A DNA stretch of 22,083 nucleotides. It comes from an uncultured Collinsella sp. Lineage in GTDB: Bacteria > Actinomycetota > Coriobacteriia > Coriobacteriales > Coriobacteriaceae. Numbering within the stretch: the stretch's first letter is position 1; each line of letters opens with the position of its first letter. Both the position numbers and the translations under genes were made by a program. Shown one piece after another: positions 7,615 to 14,805 of the stretch. The notes beneath the pieces are model-generated. The model ran no database searches. It was not told where the DNA came from and was given only the letters and a program-made list of their open reading frames with translations. The stretch is taken from contig CAUGNQ010000033.1 of NCBI GenBank assembly GCA_959600835.1, forward strand, positions 1 to 22,083, given 5' to 3'.

Positions 7615-8671
7615 CGCTTTCCTTAACCGTCAGCGAGATCAGACGGAATGCGATGGTGAGCACCGCCACGCCAATCACGCCGGACAGGATATACATGGCA
7701 GCCTGACCGGCAAAGCCAAGACCCTGCTCCTCGGAATAGGCCTGCAGGTAATCACCCGTAGGCAGAGCGTCGGCAAAGGTCGGGGTATCAAGGCCGACCG
7801 AAGCCTGCAGGCTGTCGTCACCAGCCTCCTGAACGGCGGTCGCGGCGCCCTCGGCGTCCCACTCGCCCCATGCGTCACCTGTGGCAAGCAAGCCGAGCGG
7901 CGTAGCCACGACAAGCACGGCAACCAAGATGAGCGTGGGGACCAGCGAGGTCTTCTTGGCAGCAGCGCCCTCGGCAGTAAGCTGGCCATCGACGGCCTCG
8001 GGCCCGACGATAACGCTCGGCGCCGTCTTCTTAATGAAACCGTAGATGGCGGCCGTCGCCACGCCCTCGATCACGCCGGCAACCAGCATATGCGGGATCA
8101 ACATGGCCGGAATAGCCACGGACAGCGGGAAGGGGCAGTACAGCGGCGCGCCCGAAGCGTTGGTAAAGAGCATCGGCTGAATACCAAACTCGATTGCCGC
8201 GCACAGGGCCGCCAGGCACAGGCCGACCCAACCGCTCACGACGGCAGAAACCGAGGTGCCCCAGCTCTTGTCGTGCAGGCGGCTGTTGAGCGCACGGAAC
8301 ACGATAGCAGCGACAAACGGCAGCACAAAGGCCATGTTAAAGCAGTTAGCGCCAAACGACAGAACGCCGCCGTCGCCAAACAGCAGCGCCTGCAGCGCCA
8401 GCGCAACCGAGACAGCGATAGCCGCGGCCTCGGGGCCTAGCAGCAGTGCAATGAGCGCGCCGCCGACGGCGTGACCTGTGGTGCCGCCGGGCAGCGGCAC
8501 ATTGAACATCATAAGCAGGAAGGAGAACGCGGCGCAGATGCCCAGGAAAGCCATGTGCTCGCGATCGAGCGTGGCGCGCACTTTCTTGATGCAGTGGATC
8601 CAAACGGGCACCATCGCCACTGCCATGACGGCATCGGTCTGCGGGGACAGATAATTATCTGGAATGTGCAT
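7586..8671 (-). CDS. cbiM: ECF transporter S component CbiM fused to a CbiN/PDGLE-like domain (NikMN)
   Basis: The 361-residue substrate-binding membrane subunit of a group I ECF importer for Ni2+ or Co2+. The N-terminus MHIPDNYLSP is the family hallmark: Met1 amine and His2 form the metal site, and the further ligand His67 is present at exactly that position (GGTTGHAVGG). Residues about 1-215 are CbiM. From about 230 to 353 there are two more hydrophobic segments around a soluble loop (TPLGLLATGDAWGEW), matching the CbiN/PDGLE partner fused in NikMN proteins. The ATG at 8671 follows GGGAGG with a 5-nt spacer. It is first in the operon and sits behind a NikR-like operator, so nickel is the more likely substrate. 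Confidence 0.92.
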   Translation of the reverse strand: MHIPDNYLSPQTDAVMAVAMVPVWIHCIKKVRATLDREHMAFLGICAAFSFLLMMFNVPLPGGTTGHAVGGALIALLLGPEAAAIAVSVALALQALLFGDGGVLSFGANCFNMAFVLPFVAAIVFRALNSRLHDKSWGTSVSAVVSGWVGLCLAALCAAIEFGIQPMLFTNASGAPLYCPFPLSVAIPAMLIPHMLVAGVIEGVATAAIYGFIKKTAPSVIVGPEAVDGQLTAEGAAAKKTSLVPTLILVAVLVVATPLGLLATGDAWGEWDAEGAATAVQEAGDDSLQASVGLDTPTFADALPTGDYLQAYSEEQGLGFAGQAAMYILSGVIGVAVLTIAFRLISLTVKESGAHGNSRAA

Positions 8672-8728
8672 GTACGCCTCCCGGTTATCGGCGCACGGAA
8701 TTGCAACGCCGCTTGAATCACCTTGTCA

Positions 8729-8756
8729 GTGTTACGTATTGTCAGATTCGTAACAC
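8729..8756. promoter_or_regulatory. NikR-like operator upstream of the metal-uptake operon
   Basis: A perfect inverted repeat, GTGTTAC (8729-8735) N14 GTAACAC (8750-8756), 28 bp in all. It has the same overall length and spacing as known NikR operators (enterobacterial GTATGA-N16-TCATAC; related GTGTTAC-type half-sites are known in other bacteria, from memory). It begins a few bases downstream of the predicted transcription start of cbiM, where a repressor would block elongation or promoter clearance. No nikR gene lies in the window. Confidence 0.75.
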
Positions 8757-8766
8757 GCCGCGGGCT

Positions 8767-8795
8767 ATCATAGCAAAACGGCGCACTGCCGACAA
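8767..8795 (-). promoter_or_regulatory. Promoter of the cbiM-cbiQ-cbiO operon
   Basis: On the minus strand: -35 TTGTCG (8795-8790), 17-bp spacer, extended -10 TGC-TATGAT (hexamer 8772-8767). Predicted transcription starts near 8760, giving a leader of about 89 nt that contains the inverted-repeat operator. No B12-box or other known riboswitch signature is visible in the leader. Confidence 0.75.
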
Positions 8796-8809
8796 AGCAG
8801 CACGCCGTT
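8775..8809 (-). terminator. pheST intrinsic terminator, overlapping the cbiM promoter
   Basis: On the minus strand AACGGCGTGCTGC (8809-8797) pairs with GCAGTGCGCCGTT (8789-8777) over 13 bp with two G-U pairs, a 7-nt loop and TTTT (8778-8775) after it. It lies 108 nt past the pheT stop. The loop is the same DNA as the -35 hexamer of the cbiM promoter. Confidence 0.75.
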
Positions 8810-8917
8810 ATGTAATGCGCGTGTCATATATGCAGGCTCAGCAGCGCCTTATACCGGGCATAGTAGTCACGTAGGATTCGGCAGCAGCCACCGCTGACCC
8901 ATACCCCAGCGCAGGAC

Positions 8918-11371
8918 CTAGCCGCGGACCTCGCCGTTTACGCCCTTGCACACCTTGGTGACGATCTTCTGGTGCGCCTTTTCGACCTCTTCGCTGGTGA
9001 GCGTGTGGTCGTCGGAGCGATACGTAAGCGCAAAGGCCATGGATTTCTTGCCCTTGCCGATGCGGACCGGATCGCGGTAGACATCGAACAGGCGCACGCC
9101 CTCGAGCAGCTTGCCGCCGGCACTCGTAATACGACGCTCAAGATCCTCGCAGGTCACAGTGTTGTCGACCACGATAGCAAGGTCGTGCTCAACGGCCGGG
9201 TACTGCGAGAACTCACGGTAGTTCTCCTGGTTGCGGGCGCCCTTGATCAGCTTGTCCAAGTCGAGCTCAAAGGCAACGACGACCTCATCGATGCCCATCG
9301 CCTCGCGCGCCTCGGGGTGAATCTCGCCGACCCAGCCCAGCACGGTTCCGCCGGACAGAACCTCGGCCGCACGACCCGGCTGCAAGAAAGCGTAGCCCTC
9401 GCCCTCGACAGGACGGGAGCGAACCTTCTCGATGCGCAGCTGGGCGAGCAGCTCCTCGACAATGCCCTTGCCAAAGAAGAAGCGCAGCTTACGGTACTTC
9501 ATGTTCCAGGACTGCTCGCTCCACTGGCCCGAGAGCACACCCGTCACGGACTTGGTCTCCTTGGGCAGGCTGGCGTTCTCGCGACCGTGGAACAGGCTGC
9601 CGACCTCGTACAGGTGCACGTTGGGCGTACCGTGCGCCTCGTTGTAGGCCACGGACTGCAGCAGGCCCGGCAGCAGCGAACGACGCATCTCGGTCTGCTC
9701 GGCCACCAGCGGGTTCATGAGCACCACGGGGCAACCGCGGCCCTCGGTGGACATACCGATCTTCTCCAGGTCGCCCGGGGCGGCAAAGCCAAAAGTCGTG
9801 GTCTCGTTGAGGCCGCAGGCGCGCAGGATCTCACCGACCTTACGGGTGAGCTTCTGCTCGCGGGTCAGGCCGCCGATGTGGTTCTTGGCAGCCGGGATGG
9901 TCGCCGTCACGCGGCCCATGCCCCACAGGCGCAGGACCTCCTCGATCAGATCGATCTCGCGCGGCAGGTCGGGGCGGAAGCTCGGCGGAGTGACCATAAA
10001 GTCCTCGCCGTCACGCTCGACGGTGCAGCCCAGGCGGGTGAGCGAACGCTCGATAAAGTCGGGCTCGATGTCGGCACCGCAGATGGCGTGCACGCGGGCC
10101 AGGCGCAGCTTAATGCTGTCGATGGTCTTGGGCGCGGGGAACACGTCCACATAGCCGGGGGCGACCTCGCCGCCGGCGATCTCCTCGATGAGCGCGCAGG
10201 TAACGTTGGCGACATCCACGCAGCCGGTCTCGTCGACCTGGCGCTCAAAGCGAATGGAGGCGTCGGAGATCAGCGACAGATCGCGGCTGGTGTGCGAGGT
10301 GCGGCCGGCGTTAAAGCAGGCGCTCTCGACCATCACGTCGACGGTGTCGTCCTCGATCTCGGAATCCATGCCGCCCATAACGCCGGCCAGCGCCACGGGG
10401 CGCTCGCCGTCGGTGATGAGGCCCATGCCGGCGTCGAGCACGCGCTCCTCGCCATCGAGCGTCGTAAACTTCTCGTCCTGCTGGGCGGCGCGAACCACCA
10501 CGCGGCGGTGGCCGTCGCGCTCGGCAAAGGTAGACAGGTCAAAGGCATGCAGCGGCTGACCGGTGAGCATCATCACGTAGTTGGTGATGTCGACGATGTT
10601 GTTGTGCGGGCGCAAGCCCAGGGCGTTGAGGCGCTTGACCATCCAGTCGGGCGAGGGACCGACCTTCACGTTGCGCACGATGCGGGCGACGTAGCGGTCG
10701 CACAGGCCCTCGTCGGCAATCTCGACCGAAAGCTCGTCGTCGGTCGCGCGGCCGGTCTCGACCTTGATGGCGGGCAGCTCAACGTGGAAATCGCGGTCGA
10801 AGATGGCACCGGTTTCGCGGGCCATGCCGATCATGGACAGGCAGTCGGGGCGGTTGGGCGTGATCTCGCAGTCGAGCACGGTGTCGCTCGAGCCCACGTA
10901 CTCGGCAAACGGCATGCCGCAGGGCGTATCCTCGGGCAGGATCATGATGCCGGAGTGGTCGCCGCCCAGGCCGAGCTCGCGCGCGGAGCAGTTCATGCCC
11001 ATGGACACGACGCCGCGAAGCTTGCTCTTCTTGATCTTGACGTCGCCGGGCAGGACAGCGCCGATCATGGCCGTGACGATGTGGTCACCAGCCTCGAAGT
11101 TCTGTGCGCCGCAGACGATCTGCAGCGGGGCGGGGTTGCCATCGGCGTCGAGGTTCTTGTCGCCCACGTCGACCGAGCACACATACATGTGGTCGCTATC
11201 GGGGTGCGGGGTCTTGGTGAGCACCTTGGCGGTCACCACGTGGTCGAAGGACTCGCCCACGGTGTCGATCGCCTCGACCTCGGTACCGGTACGGATATAT
11301 TCGTCCGAAAGGGTCTTGGGATCCTCCGGAATATCGATCATGGTCTTGAGCCAGTCGTAAGAAACGCGCAT
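8918..11371 (-). CDS. pheT: Phenylalanine-tRNA ligase beta subunit
   Basis: The 817-residue beta chain of the alpha2-beta2 PheRS. It carries the tRNA-contacting and editing domains. In order: the N-terminal EMAP-like tRNA-binding OB fold (about 40-150, TAKVLTKTPHPDSDHM), the B3/B4 editing domain (about 210-390), B5 (about 400-480), the catalytic-like core, and the C-terminal FDX-ACB anticodon-binding domain from about 720 (FSQYPAVEHDLAIVVD). Length is typical. The ATG at 11371 has AAGGAG with a 9-nt spacer. It lies 63 bp downstream of pheS in the same T-box-controlled operon. Confidence 0.97.
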   Translation of the reverse strand: MRVSYDWLKTMIDIPEDPKTLSDEYIRTGTEVEAIDTVGESFDHVVTAKVLTKTPHPDSDHMYVCSVDVGDKNLDADGNPAPLQIVCGAQNFEAGDHIVTAMIGAVLPGDVKIKKSKLRGVVSMGMNCSARELGLGGDHSGIMILPEDTPCGMPFAEYVGSSDTVLDCEITPNRPDCLSMIGMARETGAIFDRDFHVELPAIKVETGRATDDELSVEIADEGLCDRYVARIVRNVKVGPSPDWMVKRLNALGLRPHNNIVDITNYVMMLTGQPLHAFDLSTFAERDGHRRVVVRAAQQDEKFTTLDGEERVLDAGMGLITDGERPVALAGVMGGMDSEIEDDTVDVMVESACFNAGRTSHTSRDLSLISDASIRFERQVDETGCVDVANVTCALIEEIAGGEVAPGYVDVFPAPKTIDSIKLRLARVHAICGADIEPDFIERSLTRLGCTVERDGEDFMVTPPSFRPDLPREIDLIEEVLRLWGMGRVTATIPAAKNHIGGLTREQKLTRKVGEILRACGLNETTTFGFAAPGDLEKIGMSTEGRGCPVVLMNPLVAEQTEMRRSLLPGLLQSVAYNEAHGTPNVHLYEVGSLFHGRENASLPKETKSVTGVLSGQWSEQSWNMKYRKLRFFFGKGIVEELLAQLRIEKVRSRPVEGEGYAFLQPGRAAEVLSGGTVLGWVGEIHPEAREAMGIDEVVVAFELDLDKLIKGARNQENYREFSQYPAVEHDLAIVVDNTVTCEDLERRITSAGGKLLEGVRLFDVYRDPVRIGKGKKSMAFALTYRSDDHTLTSEEVEKAHQKIVTKVCKGVNGEVRG

Positions 11372-11434
11372 CTAACTGGTCTCCTTTCATAAATGCGGCT
11401 TTGAGCCGGAAACTGCAACTAAGAAGAAAGCGTT

Positions 11435-12511
11435 CTAGAACTGGTTCAAGAACCTCATGTCACCAGTCATCAACGTGCGCAGGTCGGGCAGGTCGTAGCG
11501 CAGTGCCGCGACGCGCTCGGCGCCAATACCAAAGGCGAAGCCGGTGTACTTCTCGGGGTCGATGCCGCAGTTGATCAGGACGTTGGGGTCGACCATACCG
11601 CAGCCCAGGATCTCGATCCAGCCGCTGTGCTTGCAGAAGTTGCAGCCCTTGCCGCCGCACACGTGGCAGCTCACGTCCACCTCGCAGCTGGGCTCGGTGA
11701 AGGGGAAGAAGTGCGGGCGGTAACGCGTCTTGCGATCCTCGCCAAACATGCACTTAACAAAGTAGTCGAGCGTGCCCTTAAGATCGCCAAAGGTGATGCC
11801 CTCGTCGACGACCAGGCCCTCAATCTGGTTGAACTGCGGCAGATGGCAGGCGTCGGCCGTGTCGGGACGGTAGACGGTGCCCGGGCAGATCATGTAGATG
11901 GGCGGCTTCTGCGACTCCATGGTGTGGATCTGCACGCCCGAGGTCTGGGTGCGCAGCAGCACGTCGGACTCACCGTGAGCGTGAGCCTCGGGATGCGCGA
12001 CGCTGCCGGGGTTGTTGTCGACCACATAGAACGTGTCGCGAGCCGAGCGGCTCGGGTGATCCATGGGGGCGTTGAGCGCGGTGAAGTTGTAGTAGGAGGT
12101 GTCGACCATGGGGCCGGACTCGACGGTGTAGCCGATACCGCAGAAGATGTCCTCGGCCTCCTCGATGATCTGCTTGATCAGGTGCTGGTGACCGATTTGC
12201 GGACGGATGCCCGGCAGCGTGATGTCGACGGCCTCGTGCTCGAGTGCGTGCTTGAGGGCGGCGGCCTTCATCTCGGTGGTGCGCTCGTCGAGCATGCCCT
12301 CGATCAGCTGGCGCATCTCGTTGGCGCGCTTGCCCATGACGGGGCGATCCTCGGGGGCGAGCTTGCCCATCATGCGCATCAGGCCGGTGATGCGGCCCTT
12401 ACGGCCGAGCAGCTCAACGCGCGCGGCCTCGAGCTTGGCGGCGTCGTCGGCGCCTGCGACGAGCTCCTTGGCCTCTTCCTCGAGTTTGACCAGATCATCA
12501 ATCAGACTCAT
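11435..12511 (-). CDS. pheS: Phenylalanine-tRNA ligase alpha subunit
   Basis: The 358-residue catalytic chain of PheRS, charging tRNA-Phe. It has an N-terminal coiled-coil arm (about 1-85) that grips tRNA, then the class II core: motif 2 around RPHFFPFTEPSCEVDV and motif 3 GFAFGIGAERVAALRYD. The cysteine-rich CHVCGGKGCNFCK insert before WIEILGCGMV is typical of many bacterial PheS. The ATG at 12511 (MSLIDDLVK) is chosen because homology begins there and an AAAGGGAAG ribosome binding site precedes it. The frame stays open further upstream, but that part is the T-box leader RNA and not protein. Confidence 0.97.
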   Translation of the reverse strand: MSLIDDLVKLEEEAKELVAGADDAAKLEAARVELLGRKGRITGLMRMMGKLAPEDRPVMGKRANEMRQLIEGMLDERTTEMKAAALKHALEHEAVDITLPGIRPQIGHQHLIKQIIEEAEDIFCGIGYTVESGPMVDTSYYNFTALNAPMDHPSRSARDTFYVVDNNPGSVAHPEAHAHGESDVLLRTQTSGVQIHTMESQKPPIYMICPGTVYRPDTADACHLPQFNQIEGLVVDEGITFGDLKGTLDYFVKCMFGEDRKTRYRPHFFPFTEPSCEVDVSCHVCGGKGCNFCKHSGWIEILGCGMVDPNVLINCGIDPEKYTGFAFGIGAERVAALRYDLPDLRTLMTGDMRFLNQF

Positions 12512-12596
12512 GTCTTCCCTTTCGTCTCTCGCGCATCTGCTTGCCTGGGCGCCTGTCTGCGCCCGACGCTTACGGATGCGCGGCCCGGTTCGGTAA

Positions 12597-12882
12597 CAAA
12601 AAACCGCCCTCGGGCATGTGTATTGCCCAAGGACGGTTGAATTCCGCGGTACCACCTTGTTTGACCCGGCGGATGTCTGGCCCGCCGCGCCCACTCTTTG
12701 CCCCTTGTCGCGAGGCTCACGGCTTCCCTACTGGAGACATCGCCGCCACTGGCCACGTGCCCGTTGAGGTCGCTGCTCGGGAGTGAACGCTTGGCCCTTG
12801 TCACCGCAGGAAGGCTTGCAGCCCATGACCTTCCCTCTCTTGCCGGCGACGCGGCGGGCAAAACCCTCTCCGTCAACGCATT
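12597..12882 (-). promoter_or_regulatory. T-box riboswitch (tRNA-Phe) controlling pheST
   Basis: The leader RNA senses uncharged tRNA-Phe and then lets transcription proceed. The T-box AAGGTGGTACCGCGG lies at 12658-12644. Stem I has the distal-loop pattern GGGCUGC-AAGCC. The specifier codon UUC lies at 12787-12785, followed by ACUCCCGAGCA, which aligns well with the segment after the GGC specifier of Bacillus subtilis glyQS. A stem-III-like hairpin CGGCGG...CCGCCG precedes the T-box. The terminator is a 14-bp stem (12637-12624 with 12616-12603) followed by U6. An extended -10 TGT-TATCCT (12895-12890) suggests a start near 12882; its -35 is weak. Confidence 0.93.
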
Positions 12883-13016
12883 GGGCTATAGGATAACACA
12901 TTTCGCGAGCGCATCGCCGCGTTCCGTTTTGTTCGTGCTGGGTACAAGGCAGGTAGCTGTGCAAACTGGCCGTGCACCCGCCTGCGGCGCTCGGCCTGCG
13001 AGATTAAGGATACGGT

Positions 13017-14600
13017 ATGGGAAAGAAACTCGATAAGAAGGCCAAGGCCGCCGTGGCAAAGGCTGCCAAGGGCGTCAAGGCCGCTAAAGCCGACAAGGCC
13101 GTCAAAAAGTTCCGCAAACTCGAGGGCAAGCTGTGGACTCGCGAGTACCTGCTTAAGATTGCCGAGTTTGACGGCGCGACCATTGCCCCCGCCAACGGCG
13201 CCGCAGCGCGCGCCGATGCCATGGGCACCCTTGCCGGTGAACATCACAAGCTGCTGACCAGCAAAAAGTCTGTCGAGCTTGTTCGTTCGCTATCACGCGA
13301 GACCGTCGCCGGCGGCAAGATCGACGACCCGCAGCTGCTCGACGAGATCCGCGTGCTCGGCCGCGACCAGCGCGAGGCAAGCGTTATTCCTACCGAGGAG
13401 GCCGAAGCCTGGACCAGGCTCACCTGCGAGGCCGACGCCGTGTGGCACAAGGCCAAGACGGCCAATGACTGGGCGAGCTTTGAGCCCTATGTGGACAGAA
13501 TCGTCGCCCAGCTTAAGCATCAGGCCGAGCTCATGGACCCCAAGCGCGACCCATACGACGTTTGGCTCGACCAGTACGAGCGCGGCCTTTCCACCAAGAG
13601 CTTCGATGCGTTTTGCGACGAGGTCAAGGCTACGGTCGTGCCGCTCGTGCATGCCATCGGCGAGCGCGGTCAGCAGCCCGCTGCCGACTTTTTGCACGCC
13701 CGCGTGCCCGAGGCCGCCCAGCGCGCCATGAGCTTCGACCTGATGAAGCTCGTCGGCCTGAACCTGGACGACACCACGCTTGCCTTTACCGAGCACCCGT
13801 TTAGCGAGGGCTTTGCCGTGGGCGATGCACGCATCGCGACGCACATCTACGAGGACGATTGCATCTCCAACGTCTACAGCATCATCCACGAGGCGGGGCA
13901 CACCATGTACGAGCTGGGCGTCAATCCCGCCTATGCGCGCACCTGCCTGGAGGGCGGCACCTCCATGGGCATCCACGAGAGCCAGAGCCGCTTCTTTGAG
14001 AACACCGTTGGTCGCAGCCGCGCCTTTATGGGCCCGCTGCTCGAGGTGCTGCGTCGTCACGCGCCCGAGGTCTACGGCGACGTCGACGAAGACACGCTCT
14101 ACCGCGCCGTGAACATCGCGCAGCCGTCGTTGATCCGCACCGAGGCCGACGAGCTCACCTATCCGCTGCATATTATGGTGCGCTACCAGATCGAGCGCAT
14201 GCTGTTTGCCGGCGAGGCTACGGCCAAGGACATCCCCGCGCTTTGGAATCGCTTTATGGACGAGTACCTGGGCATTCCAGTTCCCGACGACACGCACGGC
14301 TGCCTGCAGGATACGCATTGGAGCGGCGGTTCGTTTGGCTACTTCCCCACCTATGCGCTGGGCAGCGCCTACGACGCCATGTTTGTGCCGGCCATGTGCC
14401 GCGACGGTGTCGACCTCAACGGCGCCTGTGCGAGCGGCGATCTGACACCGGTCCGTGCCTGGCTGGGCGAGCACATTTGGCAGTGGGGCCGCGCCAAAGA
14501 CGCGCCGGAGCTCATCAAGGGCGCATGCGGCATGGCGTTCGATGCCCGCTACTACTGCAGCTACCTGCAGGACAAGTTCACCACGCTGTACGAGCTGTAA
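13017..14600 (+). CDS. M32 family metallocarboxypeptidase
   Basis: A 527-residue zinc carboxypeptidase of the thermostable carboxypeptidase 1 (Taq/Pfu type) family, removing C-terminal amino acids from peptides, probably in the cytosol. The zinc site is HEAGH at 291-295, with the third ligand Glu321 in GIHESQSRFFEN, a family signature. DPYDVWLDQYERG (178-190) and the C-terminal IRTEADELTYPLHIMVRYQIE region (read as two adjacent blocks) also fit. The first 25 residues are an extra, strongly basic Lys/Ala tail not usual in M32 enzymes. The ATG at 13017 is supported by AAGGA with about 6 nt spacing. Divergent from the pheST T-box leader and convergent with glmM. Confidence 0.92.
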   Translation: MGKKLDKKAKAAVAKAAKGVKAAKADKAVKKFRKLEGKLWTREYLLKIAEFDGATIAPANGAAARADAMGTLAGEHHKLLTSKKSVELVRSLSRETVAGGKIDDPQLLDEIRVLGRDQREASVIPTEEAEAWTRLTCEADAVWHKAKTANDWASFEPYVDRIVAQLKHQAELMDPKRDPYDVWLDQYERGLSTKSFDAFCDEVKATVVPLVHAIGERGQQPAADFLHARVPEAAQRAMSFDLMKLVGLNLDDTTLAFTEHPFSEGFAVGDARIATHIYEDDCISNVYSIIHEAGHTMYELGVNPAYARTCLEGGTSMGIHESQSRFFENTVGRSRAFMGPLLEVLRRHAPEVYGDVDEDTLYRAVNIAQPSLIRTEADELTYPLHIMVRYQIERMLFAGEATAKDIPALWNRFMDEYLGIPVPDDTHGCLQDTHWSGGSFGYFPTYALGSAYDAMFVPAMCRDGVDLNGACASGDLTPVRAWLGEHIWQWGRAKDAPELIKGACGMAFDARYYCSYLQDKFTTLYEL

Positions 14601-14666
14601 GGATTGACCAGCACGCCATCGCCAACGCCAACCATGTTGACGCCGATGTCTTGGCAACGTCAGCGA

Positions 14667-14765
14667 AAACGGCCCCAAGCGAGCAAGGTGACGTGAAATG
14701 AAAGGGCGCTGACCCTCTGGTCGCGCCCTTGAAATTGAACGTCAGATTGCCACTTGGGGCCGTTT
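14667..14765. repeat. 99-bp near-perfect palindrome between convergent genes
   Basis: Outer arms AAACGGCCCCAAG (14667-14679) and CTTGGGGCCGTTT (14753-14765) are perfect reverse complements. Inner blocks keep pairing: GCAA with TTGC, TGACGT with ACGTCA, AAGGGCGC (14702-14709) with GCGCCCTT (14723-14730), and GACC (14711-14714) with GGTC (14719-14722) around a CTCT loop. The whole unit folds into one long stem. It starts 66 bp after the carboxypeptidase stop and ends 40 bp before the glmM stop. It could act as a bidirectional transcription end or be a mobile palindromic repeat. Confidence 0.75.
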
Positions 14766-14779
14766 GCAGCGTCGAGCAG

Positions 14780-14805
14780 CTACGCGGTTTGGTAAAACCG
14801 CGTAG
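14780..14805 (-). terminator. Hairpin directly after the glmM stop codon
   Basis: CTACGCGGTTT (14780-14790) and AAACCGCGTAG (14795-14805) form an 11-bp perfect stem with a 4-nt loop, abutting the glmM stop codon. No T-run follows on the minus strand, so it is a candidate weak terminator or 3'-end protector. It could act together with the larger palindrome beside it. Confidence 0.5.

Noticed and set aside
8672..8760. A cobalamin or NiCo riboswitch in the cbiM leader
   Set aside because: No B12-box and no NiCo-type repeated GC junction motif. The only clear element is the 28-bp palindrome, better explained as a protein operator.
8972..11392. An 806-codon open frame on the plus strand covering the whole of pheT
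   Set aside because: A mirror effect of strong G/C third-position bias in pheT. It has no ribosome binding site or family resemblance, and is a His/Gly/Ala/Asp/Leu-rich translation typical of antisense frames. Equivalent frames opposite pyk (3324-4853), the DUF4012 gene (16341-18563), glmM (14860-16266) and the ATPase (671-1981) are rejected for the same reason.
12512..12694. A 61-residue N-terminal extension of PheS
   Set aside because: The extension coincides with the T-box antiterminator and terminator RNA. Family homology starts at MSLIDDLVK with its own ribosome binding site.
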